Under the pieces are notes generated by a model. The model saw nothing but the letters and a program-made list of their open reading frames with translations. It was not told where the DNA came from and did not search any database. Shown piece by piece: positions 28,346-37,224 of a DNA stretch of 46,452 nt. Each line of letters begins with the position of its first letter. Position 1 is the stretch's first letter. The translations under genes were made by a program, and so were the position numbers. Origin of the DNA: Prochloraceae cyanobacterium PL24a_bin.78 (GTDB lineage: Bacteria; Cyanobacteriota; Cyanobacteriia; Cyanobacteriales; JANQIW01); NCBI GenBank assembly GCA_028281945.1, contig JANQIW010000145.1, forward strand, positions 1-46,452. The letters run 5' to 3'.

Positions 28346-30205
28346 ATGAACTCTTATCCTAATTTCCTTAAGCAATGGTGGAAATTTTTTCCCAAATATC
28401 CTCGACTTGTTTGGGGATTATCTATTCTTTGGCTCTTACTTATTGTGACGATTGCTTTTGTATATAATTTAGGTAACACTGGATTAATTGATGAAACAGA
28501 GCCGGTTTTTGCAGAAAGTGCTCGCCAAATGACAGTTACGGGAGATTGGATTACACCCTATTTTAATGGCAAAACTCGCTTCGATAAACCGCCTTTAATT
28601 TATTGGTTGATGGCCATATTTTATAAGGTAATTGGTGTTAATGAATGGGCTGTTCGTTTGCCTTCAGCTATAGCCGCTATTGCCTTAACTTTTGTTTGTT
28701 TTTATACTCTTAGATATTTTGGTTTTTCTAACTTTAATTCCCAAAAAAATCAAGTAACAAATCAACGTCAGTTATGGATTGCTGCTTGGATTGGTGGTAG
28801 TATTGTTGCCCTTAATCCTTATGCCTTAATTTGGTCTCATCAAGGGGTTTCTGATATGCTATTAACTGGTTGTGTAGGAATAGCATTACTTTGTTTTTTT
28901 TGGGGATATGTTACTTCTGAAAAACAAAATTTACCTCCTCAATCTTTCCTGAAATCTCTCTTGATTTTTCCCAACTCTTGGTATCTTGCTTTTTATATTT
29001 TTACTGCTTTAGCTGTTTTAACTAAAGGGCCAATTGGGATTGTTTTACCAGGTTTAATTATTCTTCCTTTTTTATGGTATTTAGGTAAATTAAAAACCGT
29101 TTTTCAAGAGATGGGAATTGTTTGGGGAACTCTAATTTTTTCCCTAATTTCTGTTCCTTGGTATATTTTAGTTACCATTGAAAATGGTCAAGATTATCTC
29201 AATTCTTTTTTTGGTTATCACAATTTTGAACGCTTCACTGGTGTGGTTAATCAACATGAGGCTCCTTGGTATTTTTATTTTTTGATAATACTTATTTTAT
29301 TTATTCCTTGGTCAGTTTTTTTACCAGTATCTATGGCTAGGGTGATGGTTTGGCGACGAAAATTTTGGCAAAAACAACCTAGAAAATTTCAATTAAATCT
29401 ATTTGCTATTTTTTGGTTTTTAAGTATCTTTATCTTTTTCAGTATTGCTATTACTAAGCTTCCTAGTTATACCTTGCCTGTTATTCCTGCTGGTGCTATT
29501 TTAATTGCTTCTTTATGGAGCGAAGAATTTACTGATAATAACAAAAATTATTCTAAAAATTGGGATTTATTGATTAGTTGTATTGTCAATATTATTTTAT
29601 TAATTATTCTTGCTATTGGATTTATCTTGCTTCCTAATATTATTGGAAATGATCCCGCTGCTGTTGATTTGCCTGGGTTAATTAGAGAATCAGGTTTACC
29701 AATTCGAGGTGCAATTGTTTGGGGAATTACTGCTTTAATTAGCATCTTTTTACTAATAAAAAGAAATCGATGGCAATGGTTAATAGCTATTAATATCTTA
29801 GGATTTATTGCCTTTATTATTTTTCTAGTTACACCTACTCTATTTTTGGTTGATAAAGCTCGACAATTGCCTTTAAGAGAAATTTCTTATCAACTAGAAG
29901 AAGTGGCAAAACCCCAAGAAGAATTCTTTATGATTGGTTTTAAAAAGCCAAGCGTTGTTTTTTATACCCAGCGTTTTACTATTTTCTTTAATAGCAGTCT
30001 TAAACTTGCTCCATATTTAAACAAAACTGCTAATATTCCTGATTCTCCTTCAACTATTTTAATTGTTTCTCGTCCACAAGATCTTAATAGACTTCGTCTA
30101 CAATCAGATGATTATCAATTGTTAGTGGATAAACCTCCTTATCAATTAATTAGAATCGAAAAAGAAATTATTTTTAAAAATGATCCTAATAAAAATCTTC
30201 CATAA
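28346..30205 (+). CDS. GT39/ArnT-like membrane glycosyltransferase
   Basis: The 619-residue polytopic membrane protein has an N-terminal anchor, then the first extracytoplasmic loop with GLIDETEPVFAESARQM, holding the Asp-Glu typical of GT-C enzymes of the PMT/ArnT family, and TRFDKPPLIYWLMA. About a dozen hydrophobic segments follow (including 140-190, 205-260, 300-330, 345-385, 405-430 and 450-500), and a soluble C-terminal domain ends near residue 619. Such enzymes move sugars from polyprenyl-phosphate donors to lipid or protein acceptors outside the cytoplasm; donor and acceptor cannot be read from the sequence. It stands alone, about 220 bases after lepB, and is followed by a terminator-like hairpin. 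Confidence 0.88.
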   Translation: MNSYPNFLKQWWKFFPKYPRLVWGLSILWLLLIVTIAFVYNLGNTGLIDETEPVFAESARQMTVTGDWITPYFNGKTRFDKPPLIYWLMAIFYKVIGVNEWAVRLPSAIAAIALTFVCFYTLRYFGFSNFNSQKNQVTNQRQLWIAAWIGGSIVALNPYALIWSHQGVSDMLLTGCVGIALLCFFWGYVTSEKQNLPPQSFLKSLLIFPNSWYLAFYIFTALAVLTKGPIGIVLPGLIILPFLWYLGKLKTVFQEMGIVWGTLIFSLISVPWYILVTIENGQDYLNSFFGYHNFERFTGVVNQHEAPWYFYFLIILILFIPWSVFLPVSMARVMVWRRKFWQKQPRKFQLNLFAIFWFLSIFIFFSIAITKLPSYTLPVIPAGAILIASLWSEEFTDNNKNYSKNWDLLISCIVNIILLIILAIGFILLPNIIGNDPAAVDLPGLIRESGLPIRGAIVWGITALISIFLLIKRNRWQWLIAINILGFIAFIIFLVTPTLFLVDKARQLPLREISYQLEEVAKPQEEFFMIGFKKPSVVFYTQRFTIFFNSSLKLAPYLNKTANIPDSPSTILIVSRPQDLNRLRLQSDDYQLLVDKPPYQLIRIEKEIIFKNDPNKNLP

Positions 30206-30595
30206 TACAAGATAATAAGATTAATTCAAAAGAAGATTTAACATAATATTTAAGATAATATTTATTAACACAATTCCTTTCCTTAAGAAATTATTAGGGA
30301 TTTCTTTTTTCCCTTAACTTTATTACTTAGGATACATTTTATTTTTATCTAGTATGCTATAGTTAATCTACTAATTAAGTGAACTATTTAATTACTGAAC
30401 TACAAGTAATTTATGGTAAATTAATTTAATATTTATTTAAGAATTTATCACTTAGTTTGGCAATCATTACTAATTATTCTATGATATTCTCTAGTAGATT
30501 TTATTTTTGCATATAAATGCTCATAAATTATCATAGATTGAGCTTATATTAGTAGAATTTTAAACCTGTTTACCTAATAAAATTTATCTTTCATT
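30206..30595. other. AT-rich intergenic region with a terminator
   Basis: About 390 bases without a gene. The only structured element I see is the hairpin at 30285-30310. The promoter of the IscA-like gene must lie in the rest, but no good -35/-10 pair stands out. Confidence 0.5.
30285..30310 (+). terminator. Intrinsic terminator after the glycosyltransferase
   Basis: AAGAAAT (30285-30291) pairs with ATTTCTT (30300-30306) over an eight-base loop and runs straight into more T residues (30305-30310). The stem is AT-rich, so its strength is moderate. Confidence 0.55.
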
Positions 30596-30940
30596 ATGGA
30601 AATTACATTTACTCAAAAAGCTTCCGTTAAACTTCTTAGTTGTTTCGATAGTAAAATTGATGCCTCTTCTCAAAAAGGAGTTCGTTTAAGTGCTACCAAT
30701 GATAGCTGTCGTGGTTTTGAGTATAAATTAAAACTTGTTGATTCTCCTTCTCCAGACGATATCATTTATCAGCAAAATAATCTTAATATTTATCTCGATT
30801 CTAATAGTGCTTCTTACTTAAATGGTCTTGTAGTTGATTTTGTCGAAGCTGGAAGTGTTAGTGGATTTACTTTTGACAACCCCGCAGCACCAGAAACTTG
30901 TGGTTGTGGTAAGCCCGTATCTTCAGGCTGCCCTAAATAG
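30596..30940 (+). CDS. IscA/HesB-like A-type iron-sulfur carrier
   Basis: The 114-residue protein is an A-type iron-sulfur carrier variant, which would hold or pass on Fe-S clusters in the cytoplasm. The three ligand positions are present: Cys38 in NDSCRGFEYKLKLV and the C-terminal Cys102-Gly-Cys104 (ETCGCGKP), with LVVDFVEAGSVSGFTFDNP between them. Differences from classical IscA are NDSCRG instead of the usual glycine-rich CSG context, an additional Cys16, and a short extra tail with Cys112. These features suggest a specialised branch rather than the housekeeping copy. No nif, suf or hes genes are near, so its client is unknown. The next gene is convergent. Confidence 0.85.
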   Translation: MEITFTQKASVKLLSCFDSKIDASSQKGVRLSATNDSCRGFEYKLKLVDSPSPDDIIYQQNNLNIYLDSNSASYLNGLVVDFVEAGSVSGFTFDNPAAPETCGCGKPVSSGCPK

Positions 30941-31267
30941 ATTATATTTTCCCTATTTTATTGGTGAGAAAGTGAGGAGAATGGGAGAATGGGAGAATGG
31001 GAGGAATGGGAAGGTAAATAACAATAACTAATGGATAAATTATTGAATTTATACCCTGAACCCTAAACTCTATTATTATTTTTGAAATTTAAAATCTATT
31101 ACTATTTGGGAAATTTAATATAAGGGAAAGGGTTTATATCTGGTTTTTACCTAAATGTCAGGATAATACCTCCCTTGAATTTTTTCTCATTTACACAAGG
31201 AATCCAAAGCTTAAAAAGCCATCGATACCTGATTTACAAATCAATAATTGGTTTTAAATACAATCAA
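30941..31267. other. Convergent intergenic region with a minisatellite
   Basis: About 327 bases between the ends of the IscA-like gene and the first metalloprotease-like gene. It contains the GGGAGAAT-type array listed separately. The rest is AT-rich and holds no recognisable gene. Confidence 0.5.
30979..31010 (+). repeat. GAATGGGA-type tandem repeat, left inverted copy
   Basis: Three near-octamer GAATGGGA units and one variant make a 32-base block. The same 32 bases occur in inverted orientation at 34019-34050 and 34082-34113, on the other side of the metalloprotease pair. A shorter related purine-rich stretch begins at about 30971. Confidence 0.9.
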
Positions 31268-32554
31268 TTAAATAATGATTGTCTCTGTTGTATCCACAAG
31301 AGATTCAAGAAAAGCTTCAATTTCACTAGCAGTATTACGTTGGGCATTCTCAGCGATAGCACCATTAATTAGGGAATCCCCTGTAAATCCAAACAAAAAA
31401 CGAACAATTAGCAATCCATCACTTAAAGCATCAGCTTCTCCATTACCGTCAATATCAAGAAGATTGTTATCGTTAGCATCTTGTAAAAATCCTTCAATTT
31501 CAGCGGCAGTATTACGGGTAGCATTTTCACTAATGGCACCATTAATCAGGGAATCTCCTGTAAATCCAAATAGAAAACGAACAATTAATAATCCATCACT
31601 TAAAGCATCAGCTTCTCCATTACCATCAATATCGATATTATTTATGGGGTTAATTTCTTCTATATTGGTTTCTTCTACTAAAAATTTCCAACCGATATCT
31701 TCTAAAATACCTAATGTTATTGGTCCTATTTCCCGATTTATCTCTTCTGTACTAATACTGGGGGTTTCTAAAGCCTCGATGGTATCGTTAAAAGTATCTT
31801 CATCCAGATGACTAACACTCGATCCTGGCTGGAAAATAGGTGGTGCAAACAGTCTAACTGGATCACCATTATTAGCTGCTAAAGCATTCTCTCCGACAAA
31901 AAATAACTCTTCACTAACTAATTCATTGGCAACAGTAGCACCATTATTAGGAAAAAAATCGTTAGGATTATTGATATTCTCTGTATTTAGAATTAATTCT
32001 CCATTATCATTAGCCAGAAAAATGTCATAAATTGTCGGTGCTCCTAGTTCAAAACTGGCAAGGCCATTATTAATAGTAAATCCATCGGCAAAACCTAAAC
32101 CATGTATTAACTCGTGAAGAGCAACGGTAACAAAATCAATTTCATTATTTCCTATCTCGTTAGGATCGAGACCAAAAAACCAATTATCATTATTAATATT
32201 GAAAATAAGAGTGATTTCAGGTCCACTTAAGAGGTTAATTCCAGTAAATTGATTCAGTAATGCTTCTGGATATACAACATTTGGGACAAAAATATCTATG
32301 ATATCTTCATCAGAAATGAAACCTGATACATCACTTAAGATGAAAGATGGAGAACCTTTACCAAGAATGTTACCACTTAAGCCAAAATCAGCAGGATCTG
32401 CAAAGCTTACTTGTAAATTTATGGGTTGGGAAACAAAACTTGGATCTAAAATATTATCCATTATATCAATGGCAAATAAAAAAGCTTCTTCTGCTTCAGG
32501 TGTAAATCCATCAAAACTTACATTAAAATTTTCTATATTAATATCGGAAGTCAT
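31268..32554 (-). CDS. HExxH metalloprotease-like protein with two dockerin-like calcium repeats (copy 1)
   Basis: The 428-residue protein has no classical N-terminal signal peptide. The first part (about 10-300) includes FDGFTPEAEEAFLFAIDIMD and a zinc-protease motif HELIHGLGFADGF with His147, Glu148 and His151; an Asp at the +10 position from the first His may be a third ligand, as in some metzincin-like enzymes. Two C-terminal repeats (about 318-365 and 372-420) follow, each with a calcium-loop DIDGNGEADALSDGLLIVRF and FGFTGDSLINGAI, a dockerin-type EF-hand module frequent in cyanobacterial surface proteins. An extracellular, calcium-dependent protein is likely; export without a signal peptide would need a type I-like route, which is inference. 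The paralogue lies 87 bases upstream on the same strand. Confidence 0.75.
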   Translation of the reverse strand: MTSDINIENFNVSFDGFTPEAEEAFLFAIDIMDNILDPSFVSQPINLQVSFADPADFGLSGNILGKGSPSFILSDVSGFISDEDIIDIFVPNVVYPEALLNQFTGINLLSGPEITLIFNINNDNWFFGLDPNEIGNNEIDFVTVALHELIHGLGFADGFTINNGLASFELGAPTIYDIFLANDNGELILNTENINNPNDFFPNNGATVANELVSEELFFVGENALAANNGDPVRLFAPPIFQPGSSVSHLDEDTFNDTIEALETPSISTEEINREIGPITLGILEDIGWKFLVEETNIEEINPINNIDIDGNGEADALSDGLLIVRFLFGFTGDSLINGAISENATRNTAAEIEGFLQDANDNNLLDIDGNGEADALSDGLLIVRFLFGFTGDSLINGAIAENAQRNTASEIEAFLESLVDTTETIII

Positions 32555-32641
32555 TCTTTTAACTCAAAAATAACAATAATCTATGGTTTTTATTATAACA
32601 TTTGTTAGATTAAGGTTTAGTTAAATTAAATCAGTCAATAA

Positions 32642-33928
32642 TTAAAGATTTGTTGTTTCTGTAGTTGGCAATAGAGATTCAAGAAAATTTTCAACTTCTC
32701 CAAAGGTATTACGGGTAGCATTTTCACCGATAACATCATTAGTAAGGGAATCTCCTGTAAATCCAAACAAGAAACGAACAACCAGCAATCCATCGGTTAA
32801 AGCATCCACTTCCCCATTCCCATCAATATCAAGAGTGGGATTAATATCTTCTAAAAATCCTTCGATTTCAGTAACAGTATTACGAGTAGCATTGTCACCG
32901 ATAACATCGTTAATGAGGGAATCTCCTGTAAATCCAAACAAGAAACGAACGATCAACAATCCATCAGTTAAGGCATCGGCTTCTCCATTGCCATCAATAT
33001 CTATATTCATTGAGGTTATTTCTTCTGGATTGTCTTCTGAGATTTCTTCTTCTAATAAAAATTCCCAACCAATATCTTGTAAAATACCTAATGTTATTGG
33101 CCCTATTTCTCGATTGACTTCTCCTGTAGTTATGCGAGGAGTTTCTAATGCTTCAATGGTACCATTAAAAGTATCTTCATCTAGATGACTAATACTTGAT
33201 CCTAGCTCGAAAATAGGCGGGGCATAAATTCTAACAGGATTACCATTATTAGCAGCCAGAGCATTTTCTCCTATAAAAAATAAATTTTCACTAGTTAATT
33301 CATTTCCCAATGCAATAGAATTGTTAGGAAAAAGATTGTTATTAGCAATTAATTCTCCATTCCCATTAGCAAGAAAACTATCATAAATCAGAGGAGAACC
33401 TAATTCAAAACTACCAATACCATTGTTAACATCAAACCCTCCCACAAAAGCTAGACCATGTATCAGTTCGTGAAGCGTTACAGTAATAAAATCAATTTGA
33501 TCTTGTCCGATATTATTGGGATTAGTTCCAAAAAACCAATCATCTCTAGCACTATTTAAAGTAATAGTTATTTCAGGCCCTTCTATGGGATCGAAAGGTT
33601 CACCATCTAATTCTAGAAATTGAATAACTAATGCTTCTGGATGTAAAACATTTGGCAAAAAAAAATCTCTGATATCTTCATCAGGAATGAAATCTAAAAA
33701 ATCATTCCCAATAAAAAAAGATGGTGATCCTTCTCCTAGGGTATTCTCGTCGAATCCACTTCCACCAAGATTAGTAAAATTTGCCTGTAAATCAATTGGT
33801 TGTGTTATGAAATTAGGATCTAGAATATTATCCAAAATATCGATAGCAAATAAAAAAGCTTCCTGGGCTTCTGGAGTAAATCCATCGAAGGTGATATTAA
33901 AGTTTTCTATATTAGGGTTGATAGTCAT
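32642..33928 (-). CDS. HExxH metalloprotease-like protein with two dockerin-like calcium repeats (copy 2)
   Basis: This is a tandem paralogue of the previous gene, also 428 residues and with the same architecture: FDGFTPEAQEAFLFAIDILD near the start, the HELIHGLAFVGGF motif (His153, Glu154, His157), and two C-terminal dockerin-like repeats (DIDGNGEADALTDGLLIVRF, DIDGNGEVDALTDGLLVVRF, FGFTGDSLINDVI). Compared with copy 1 the Gly after the second His pair is Ala and the +10 Asp is Gly, so the possible third zinc ligand is missing and activity may differ. It lies upstream of copy 1 and could be co-transcribed with it. Both genes sit between inverted minisatellite repeats. The true substrate is unknown. 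Confidence 0.75.
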   Translation of the reverse strand: MTINPNIENFNITFDGFTPEAQEAFLFAIDILDNILDPNFITQPIDLQANFTNLGGSGFDENTLGEGSPSFFIGNDFLDFIPDEDIRDFFLPNVLHPEALVIQFLELDGEPFDPIEGPEITITLNSARDDWFFGTNPNNIGQDQIDFITVTLHELIHGLAFVGGFDVNNGIGSFELGSPLIYDSFLANGNGELIANNNLFPNNSIALGNELTSENLFFIGENALAANNGNPVRIYAPPIFELGSSISHLDEDTFNGTIEALETPRITTGEVNREIGPITLGILQDIGWEFLLEEEISEDNPEEITSMNIDIDGNGEADALTDGLLIVRFLFGFTGDSLINDVIGDNATRNTVTEIEGFLEDINPTLDIDGNGEVDALTDGLLVVRFLFGFTGDSLTNDVIGENATRNTFGEVENFLESLLPTTETTNL

Positions 33929-34013
33929 TACTGTAAGTAACTATTAATAACTTTTTTCCTAGTATAACTTTTTGAGTATCTAAAATGATATTTCTATCTG
34001 TGTCTTCATCCCA

Positions 34014-34113
34014 TTCTCCCCATTCCTCCCATTCTCCCATTCTCCCATTCCCAAGGAAACCATCCGCCTAAAAACCTTCTCCCCATTCCTCCCATTCTCC
34101 CATTCTCCCATTC
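34014..34113. repeat. ATTCTCCC minisatellite with a 37-base direct repeat, right inverted copy
   Basis: A 37-base block made of TTCTCCCC, ATTCCTCC and CATTCTCC units occurs twice, at 34014-34050 and 34077-34113, separated by 26 unrelated bases. The last 32 bases of each copy are the exact reverse complement of 30979-31010. The array fills most of the gap between the second metalloprotease-like gene and the histidine kinase. Confidence 0.9.
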
Positions 34114-34136
34114 TTCTAGTCAATAATCTATCATTT

Positions 34137-36776
34137 TTAATTATCCATTGCTGTAAGTCCGATAGCTATTGAAATTACTTGCCATAGTTTTTCTAAACTT
34201 TGTTCTGAAGAAGGAACTAAACAAGGGAAAACCGAAAGATTGTCAATTTGATTAGCTACTGCGGTAATGGTTGCATCTAATGTAACTAAAGGCAAAGAAG
34301 CTAAAGAAGGGTTTTGAGCGAATGATTCCATATAATCTTCTGGCTTATTAAAAGCTGAACCATCTAAAATAACAACATCAATTTGCCAAACATTTGCTAA
34401 AAGTTCTGCTTGATCTAAGTCATCTGCTTCTAAAACTCGATAATTATAAGTAGATTCAGTATCTAAATTTAAATAAAATTTATAACCATTAATAATATTA
34501 GCTACCCACCCGATGTTATTGTGGGAAGGATGAAGGCATAATATTGTTAGATTTTGTTTAATAGCAAGTGGATTCTGTTTTTTTTGACCAATAATTTTTT
34601 GTAAATTTTGCTTTTCTATTGGTAATTTTAATAAATCATCGGATTCAATTTTTAAAGCATTTTCTATTTCTGTTTCTCTTGCTAAAACTATAGTTGGAAT
34701 TATTTTGGTTTTCTCATCAGATTTAAGCATTTTGAATATATTGTTACTAGGAAATAAAGGGAAAATTGGTTTAATAAAAATAAAAGAAGGCTGGAATAAA
34801 CGTGCTTTTTCTAGGGCTTGTTTTTCATTTCTGGCAATTATAATTCTTTCTTCTTTCAATGATTTAAGTTGATCTGTTAATTCGTCAATATATTCGCAAG
34901 TAAAATCCACAATTAAAATCAAATTACTATCTTCATACAAATCCTCAGATTCAATTTTTTTATTATGTCTAGGAATTAAAATTGTAAATTCAGATCCTTC
35001 ATCAGGAGTGGATTTAAAAGAAATGTCGCCACCATGAAGTTTTGCTAGTTTTTGTGCAAACATTAATTCTATTCCAGTCGATTCAAGCTCATAATGTGGT
35101 TGAACTTGTTCAAATATTCCGTATTGTTCTTGATAAGGAATTCCAATACCTGTATAGGAAATTATAATGGCAATCCAATTCCCCCATATATCTAACTTTA
35201 AGTTGATTGTTCCTTCAGAAGATGTAAATTTTACAGCATTATCTAGAAGATTAATTAATATTTGTTCTAAACGCAATTCATCAGCTAAAATAATTTCTAG
35301 ATCTGATTTAATTTCTAAGATTAATTTGATGCCATTGTTAATTTTATTTTGATATTTTTCTGTAACTGAGTTATAAATACCCTTCCATAGTGATTTAATG
35401 TCAATAGGTACTATGGTTAGTTGTAAATTACCAGTTTCTAGGCGTGTCATATCTAGTAAATCGTTAACTAACATCATTAATTTACGACCACTTTGATGAA
35501 GTAAATTTACATAGTTTAATTGGTGAAGATTGAGTTCTCCTATTTTCTGATTTTTTAAAAGGCTTGAAAGGGCTACTATAGAAGTTACAGGTGATTTTAG
35601 TTCATGACTTATAGATACTAAAAAATCATCTTTTAATTGATTTGTTTTTGTTAAATCTGCATTTTCTAGTGTTAATTCTTGGGTGTTATTATATTGTTCT
35701 GTAATATCAATTGCTAATAGTAGCCAACCTGAAAATTCTAGATCTTGTTGATGAATTGTTGAAAAGGAATCGTGGAATAATTGATGTTTTTGATGGTTTA
35801 AATTTAGAGGAAGTTTGACCATTTGCCAAGTTCTATCTTTGGTTGTTATGATTTCTTCTGTTGTCAAATTTAAAGATTCTTCCAATCTTGAAAGTTTTTG
35901 TTTTTCTGTTGCCGTAAATTGATCTAAATAGGAGAATTCTTGATAAGATACGTAGCCTTCAATAGATTGAACACTATCAATTGTTTGATGATTTTTTAGG
36001 CTAGAATTTGATTCTAATTCATCTTCTATTGCCATTTCACTATGGGATTGATTGATATAATCTTTAAGACATACTGGTTTAATGGTTGAATTTTCTAGAG
36101 TTTTATCTAATAAATATTCTATTTCTTTTGGTTGTTCTATTTTCTGGTTTTTAAAAAAATCTGAAGGTAACTGATAGTTATTAAAATATTCTTGCCACTT
36201 TTTATTTTTAAATATTACTTCTTCTTTTTCTGTATATAATGATGTAGGGAAGTTAAGTTTTTCTAATATTTGAGATAGATAATTTATAGATGTGGATTGT
36301 TCTTGTTTTTTAGGAATTACTTTTTCGGTGACTAGATTTTGTAGGATTTGTAGAGGATTTAGTATGCCTAAATATTTCTCTTCAGAGTTGACTAAAACAA
36401 AACAACTAGAATAATTTAATTTCTCATTTCTATTTTCTCTTTGAAGTTGAGTTAAAAAATCAACTACTGTAAGATAAGCTGGTAAAATAATAATTGGTTT
36501 AATAAATTTTTCAAGATCTATTTGATTAAGACAAGATTCTATCTTTTTCTCAAAATTTAAGGATTCAATCTTACTTCCCTGGAATTGCTGAAATAGGTAG
36601 CTCATCAAACTAAAGGAATTGATTACCCCAAGAGGATATTCATCTCCATTTAGAACTATAATGGTTTCATGAGGATTCCAAAGTAAAATTTTGAGGATAT
36701 CTTCATTACTATCATTTTGTTTCCAAACAGGAGCTAATTTTATAAAATGATTAAGAGTTAGGGGAGAAATAAACAT
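34137..36776 (-). CDS. CBS-PAS-histidine kinase with two pseudo-receiver domains, adjacent to kaiABC
   Basis: I chose ATG 36776 because AAGGA lies six bases upstream; a TTG at 36782 would add two residues (numbers here are counted from the TTG). Domains in order: two CBS-like repeats (about 5-65 and 93-150), a PAS-like stretch (about 175-365), HisKA with His393 in SISHELKSPVTSIVALSSLL, and HATPase with the N box NLLDNAVKF. The G1 box reads YTGIGIP where DTGIGIP is expected, and the G2 region reads STGIELM instead of GTGLGLA, so ATP binding may be impaired. The C-terminus has two receiver-like domains; the first (about 620-735) has IVDFT and IFIKPIFP, lacking the phospho-acceptor Asp, so it is a pseudo-receiver, and the second (about 745-875) is also divergent. 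It is transcribed away from kaiA. A role in clock input or output is inferred. Confidence 0.85.
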   Translation of the reverse strand: MFISPLTLNHFIKLAPVWKQNDSNEDILKILLWNPHETIIVLNGDEYPLGVINSFSLMSYLFQQFQGSKIESLNFEKKIESCLNQIDLEKFIKPIIILPAYLTVVDFLTQLQRENRNEKLNYSSCFVLVNSEEKYLGILNPLQILQNLVTEKVIPKKQEQSTSINYLSQILEKLNFPTSLYTEKEEVIFKNKKWQEYFNNYQLPSDFFKNQKIEQPKEIEYLLDKTLENSTIKPVCLKDYINQSHSEMAIEDELESNSSLKNHQTIDSVQSIEGYVSYQEFSYLDQFTATEKQKLSRLEESLNLTTEEIITTKDRTWQMVKLPLNLNHQKHQLFHDSFSTIHQQDLEFSGWLLLAIDITEQYNNTQELTLENADLTKTNQLKDDFLVSISHELKSPVTSIVALSSLLKNQKIGELNLHQLNYVNLLHQSGRKLMMLVNDLLDMTRLETGNLQLTIVPIDIKSLWKGIYNSVTEKYQNKINNGIKLILEIKSDLEIILADELRLEQILINLLDNAVKFTSSEGTINLKLDIWGNWIAIIISYTGIGIPYQEQYGIFEQVQPHYELESTGIELMFAQKLAKLHGGDISFKSTPDEGSEFTILIPRHNKKIESEDLYEDSNLILIVDFTCEYIDELTDQLKSLKEERIIIARNEKQALEKARLFQPSFIFIKPIFPLFPSNNIFKMLKSDEKTKIIPTIVLARETEIENALKIESDDLLKLPIEKQNLQKIIGQKKQNPLAIKQNLTILCLHPSHNNIGWVANIINGYKFYLNLDTESTYNYRVLEADDLDQAELLANVWQIDVVILDGSAFNKPEDYMESFAQNPSLASLPLVTLDATITAVANQIDNLSVFPCLVPSSEQSLEKLWQVISIAIGLTAMDN

Positions 36777-37224
36777 GAACAATCCTTAATAGATTTGTTT
36801 TGGGCGTTGTTTAAGAGGGAGAAGTTTTTACAGATATTAACTTCAAATTTAATGCCATAATCCAATTTCTGGTTTAATTAGATTCATAAGATCAATGATT
36901 AAGCAAGGTAACTAACTGTAACCAAAGTATTAACCAACGTACTTACTGTACTTATCTGGTTTTGGGATATATTCCCGAAAAGTGTATAACTATAACCTTA
37001 CAGACTTTAGCCTCTATTTTATTTTTTACTAACTTTCATTGTGCCTCTAAAATTAAATTAAGATCCAAATTTATTACAAATAGTTACATTTTTTTGAGTA
37101 ACTAAATAAATATTAATTTTTTTTTAGTTGACATTTAATGTTAAATTTTCTTAAGGGATTCGAGAATCTTCTTGAATTATCCATTTTATTGCTTAAAATT
37201 TCGTTTATTGAGTAGTTTCAGCCT
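36777..37224. other. Divergent promoter region between the CBS-kinase and kaiA
   Basis: About 450 bases with no gene. It must drive kaiABC rightward and the kinase leftward. TTGACA occurs at 37129-37134 without a matching -10 at the right distance. A quasi-palindrome at 36960-36981 is the only clear symmetric element and is listed separately. Confidence 0.6.
36960..36981. promoter_or_regulatory. Quasi-palindrome upstream of kaiA, possible operator
   Basis: TTTTGGGA (36960-36967) and TCCC-AAAA (36973-36981, with one bulged G) are symmetric around TATAT. It lies about 245 bases before the kaiA start and 185 before the kinase start. A regulator site is an inference from symmetry and place. Confidence 0.35.

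Noticed and set aside
31275..31811. Plus-strand frame opposite the first metalloprotease-like gene
   Set aside because: The Ser/Pro-rich translation mirrors the dockerin repeats in antisense; the minus-strand frame carries the recognisable motifs.
31268..33928. Cellulosome components because of the dockerin-like repeats
   Set aside because: No cohesin, scaffoldin or glycoside hydrolase is present; similar calcium repeats are common in non-cellulolytic cyanobacteria.
34014..34113. CRISPR array
   Set aside because: Only two long repeats built of short internal units, a single 26-base gap and no cas genes; it is a minisatellite.
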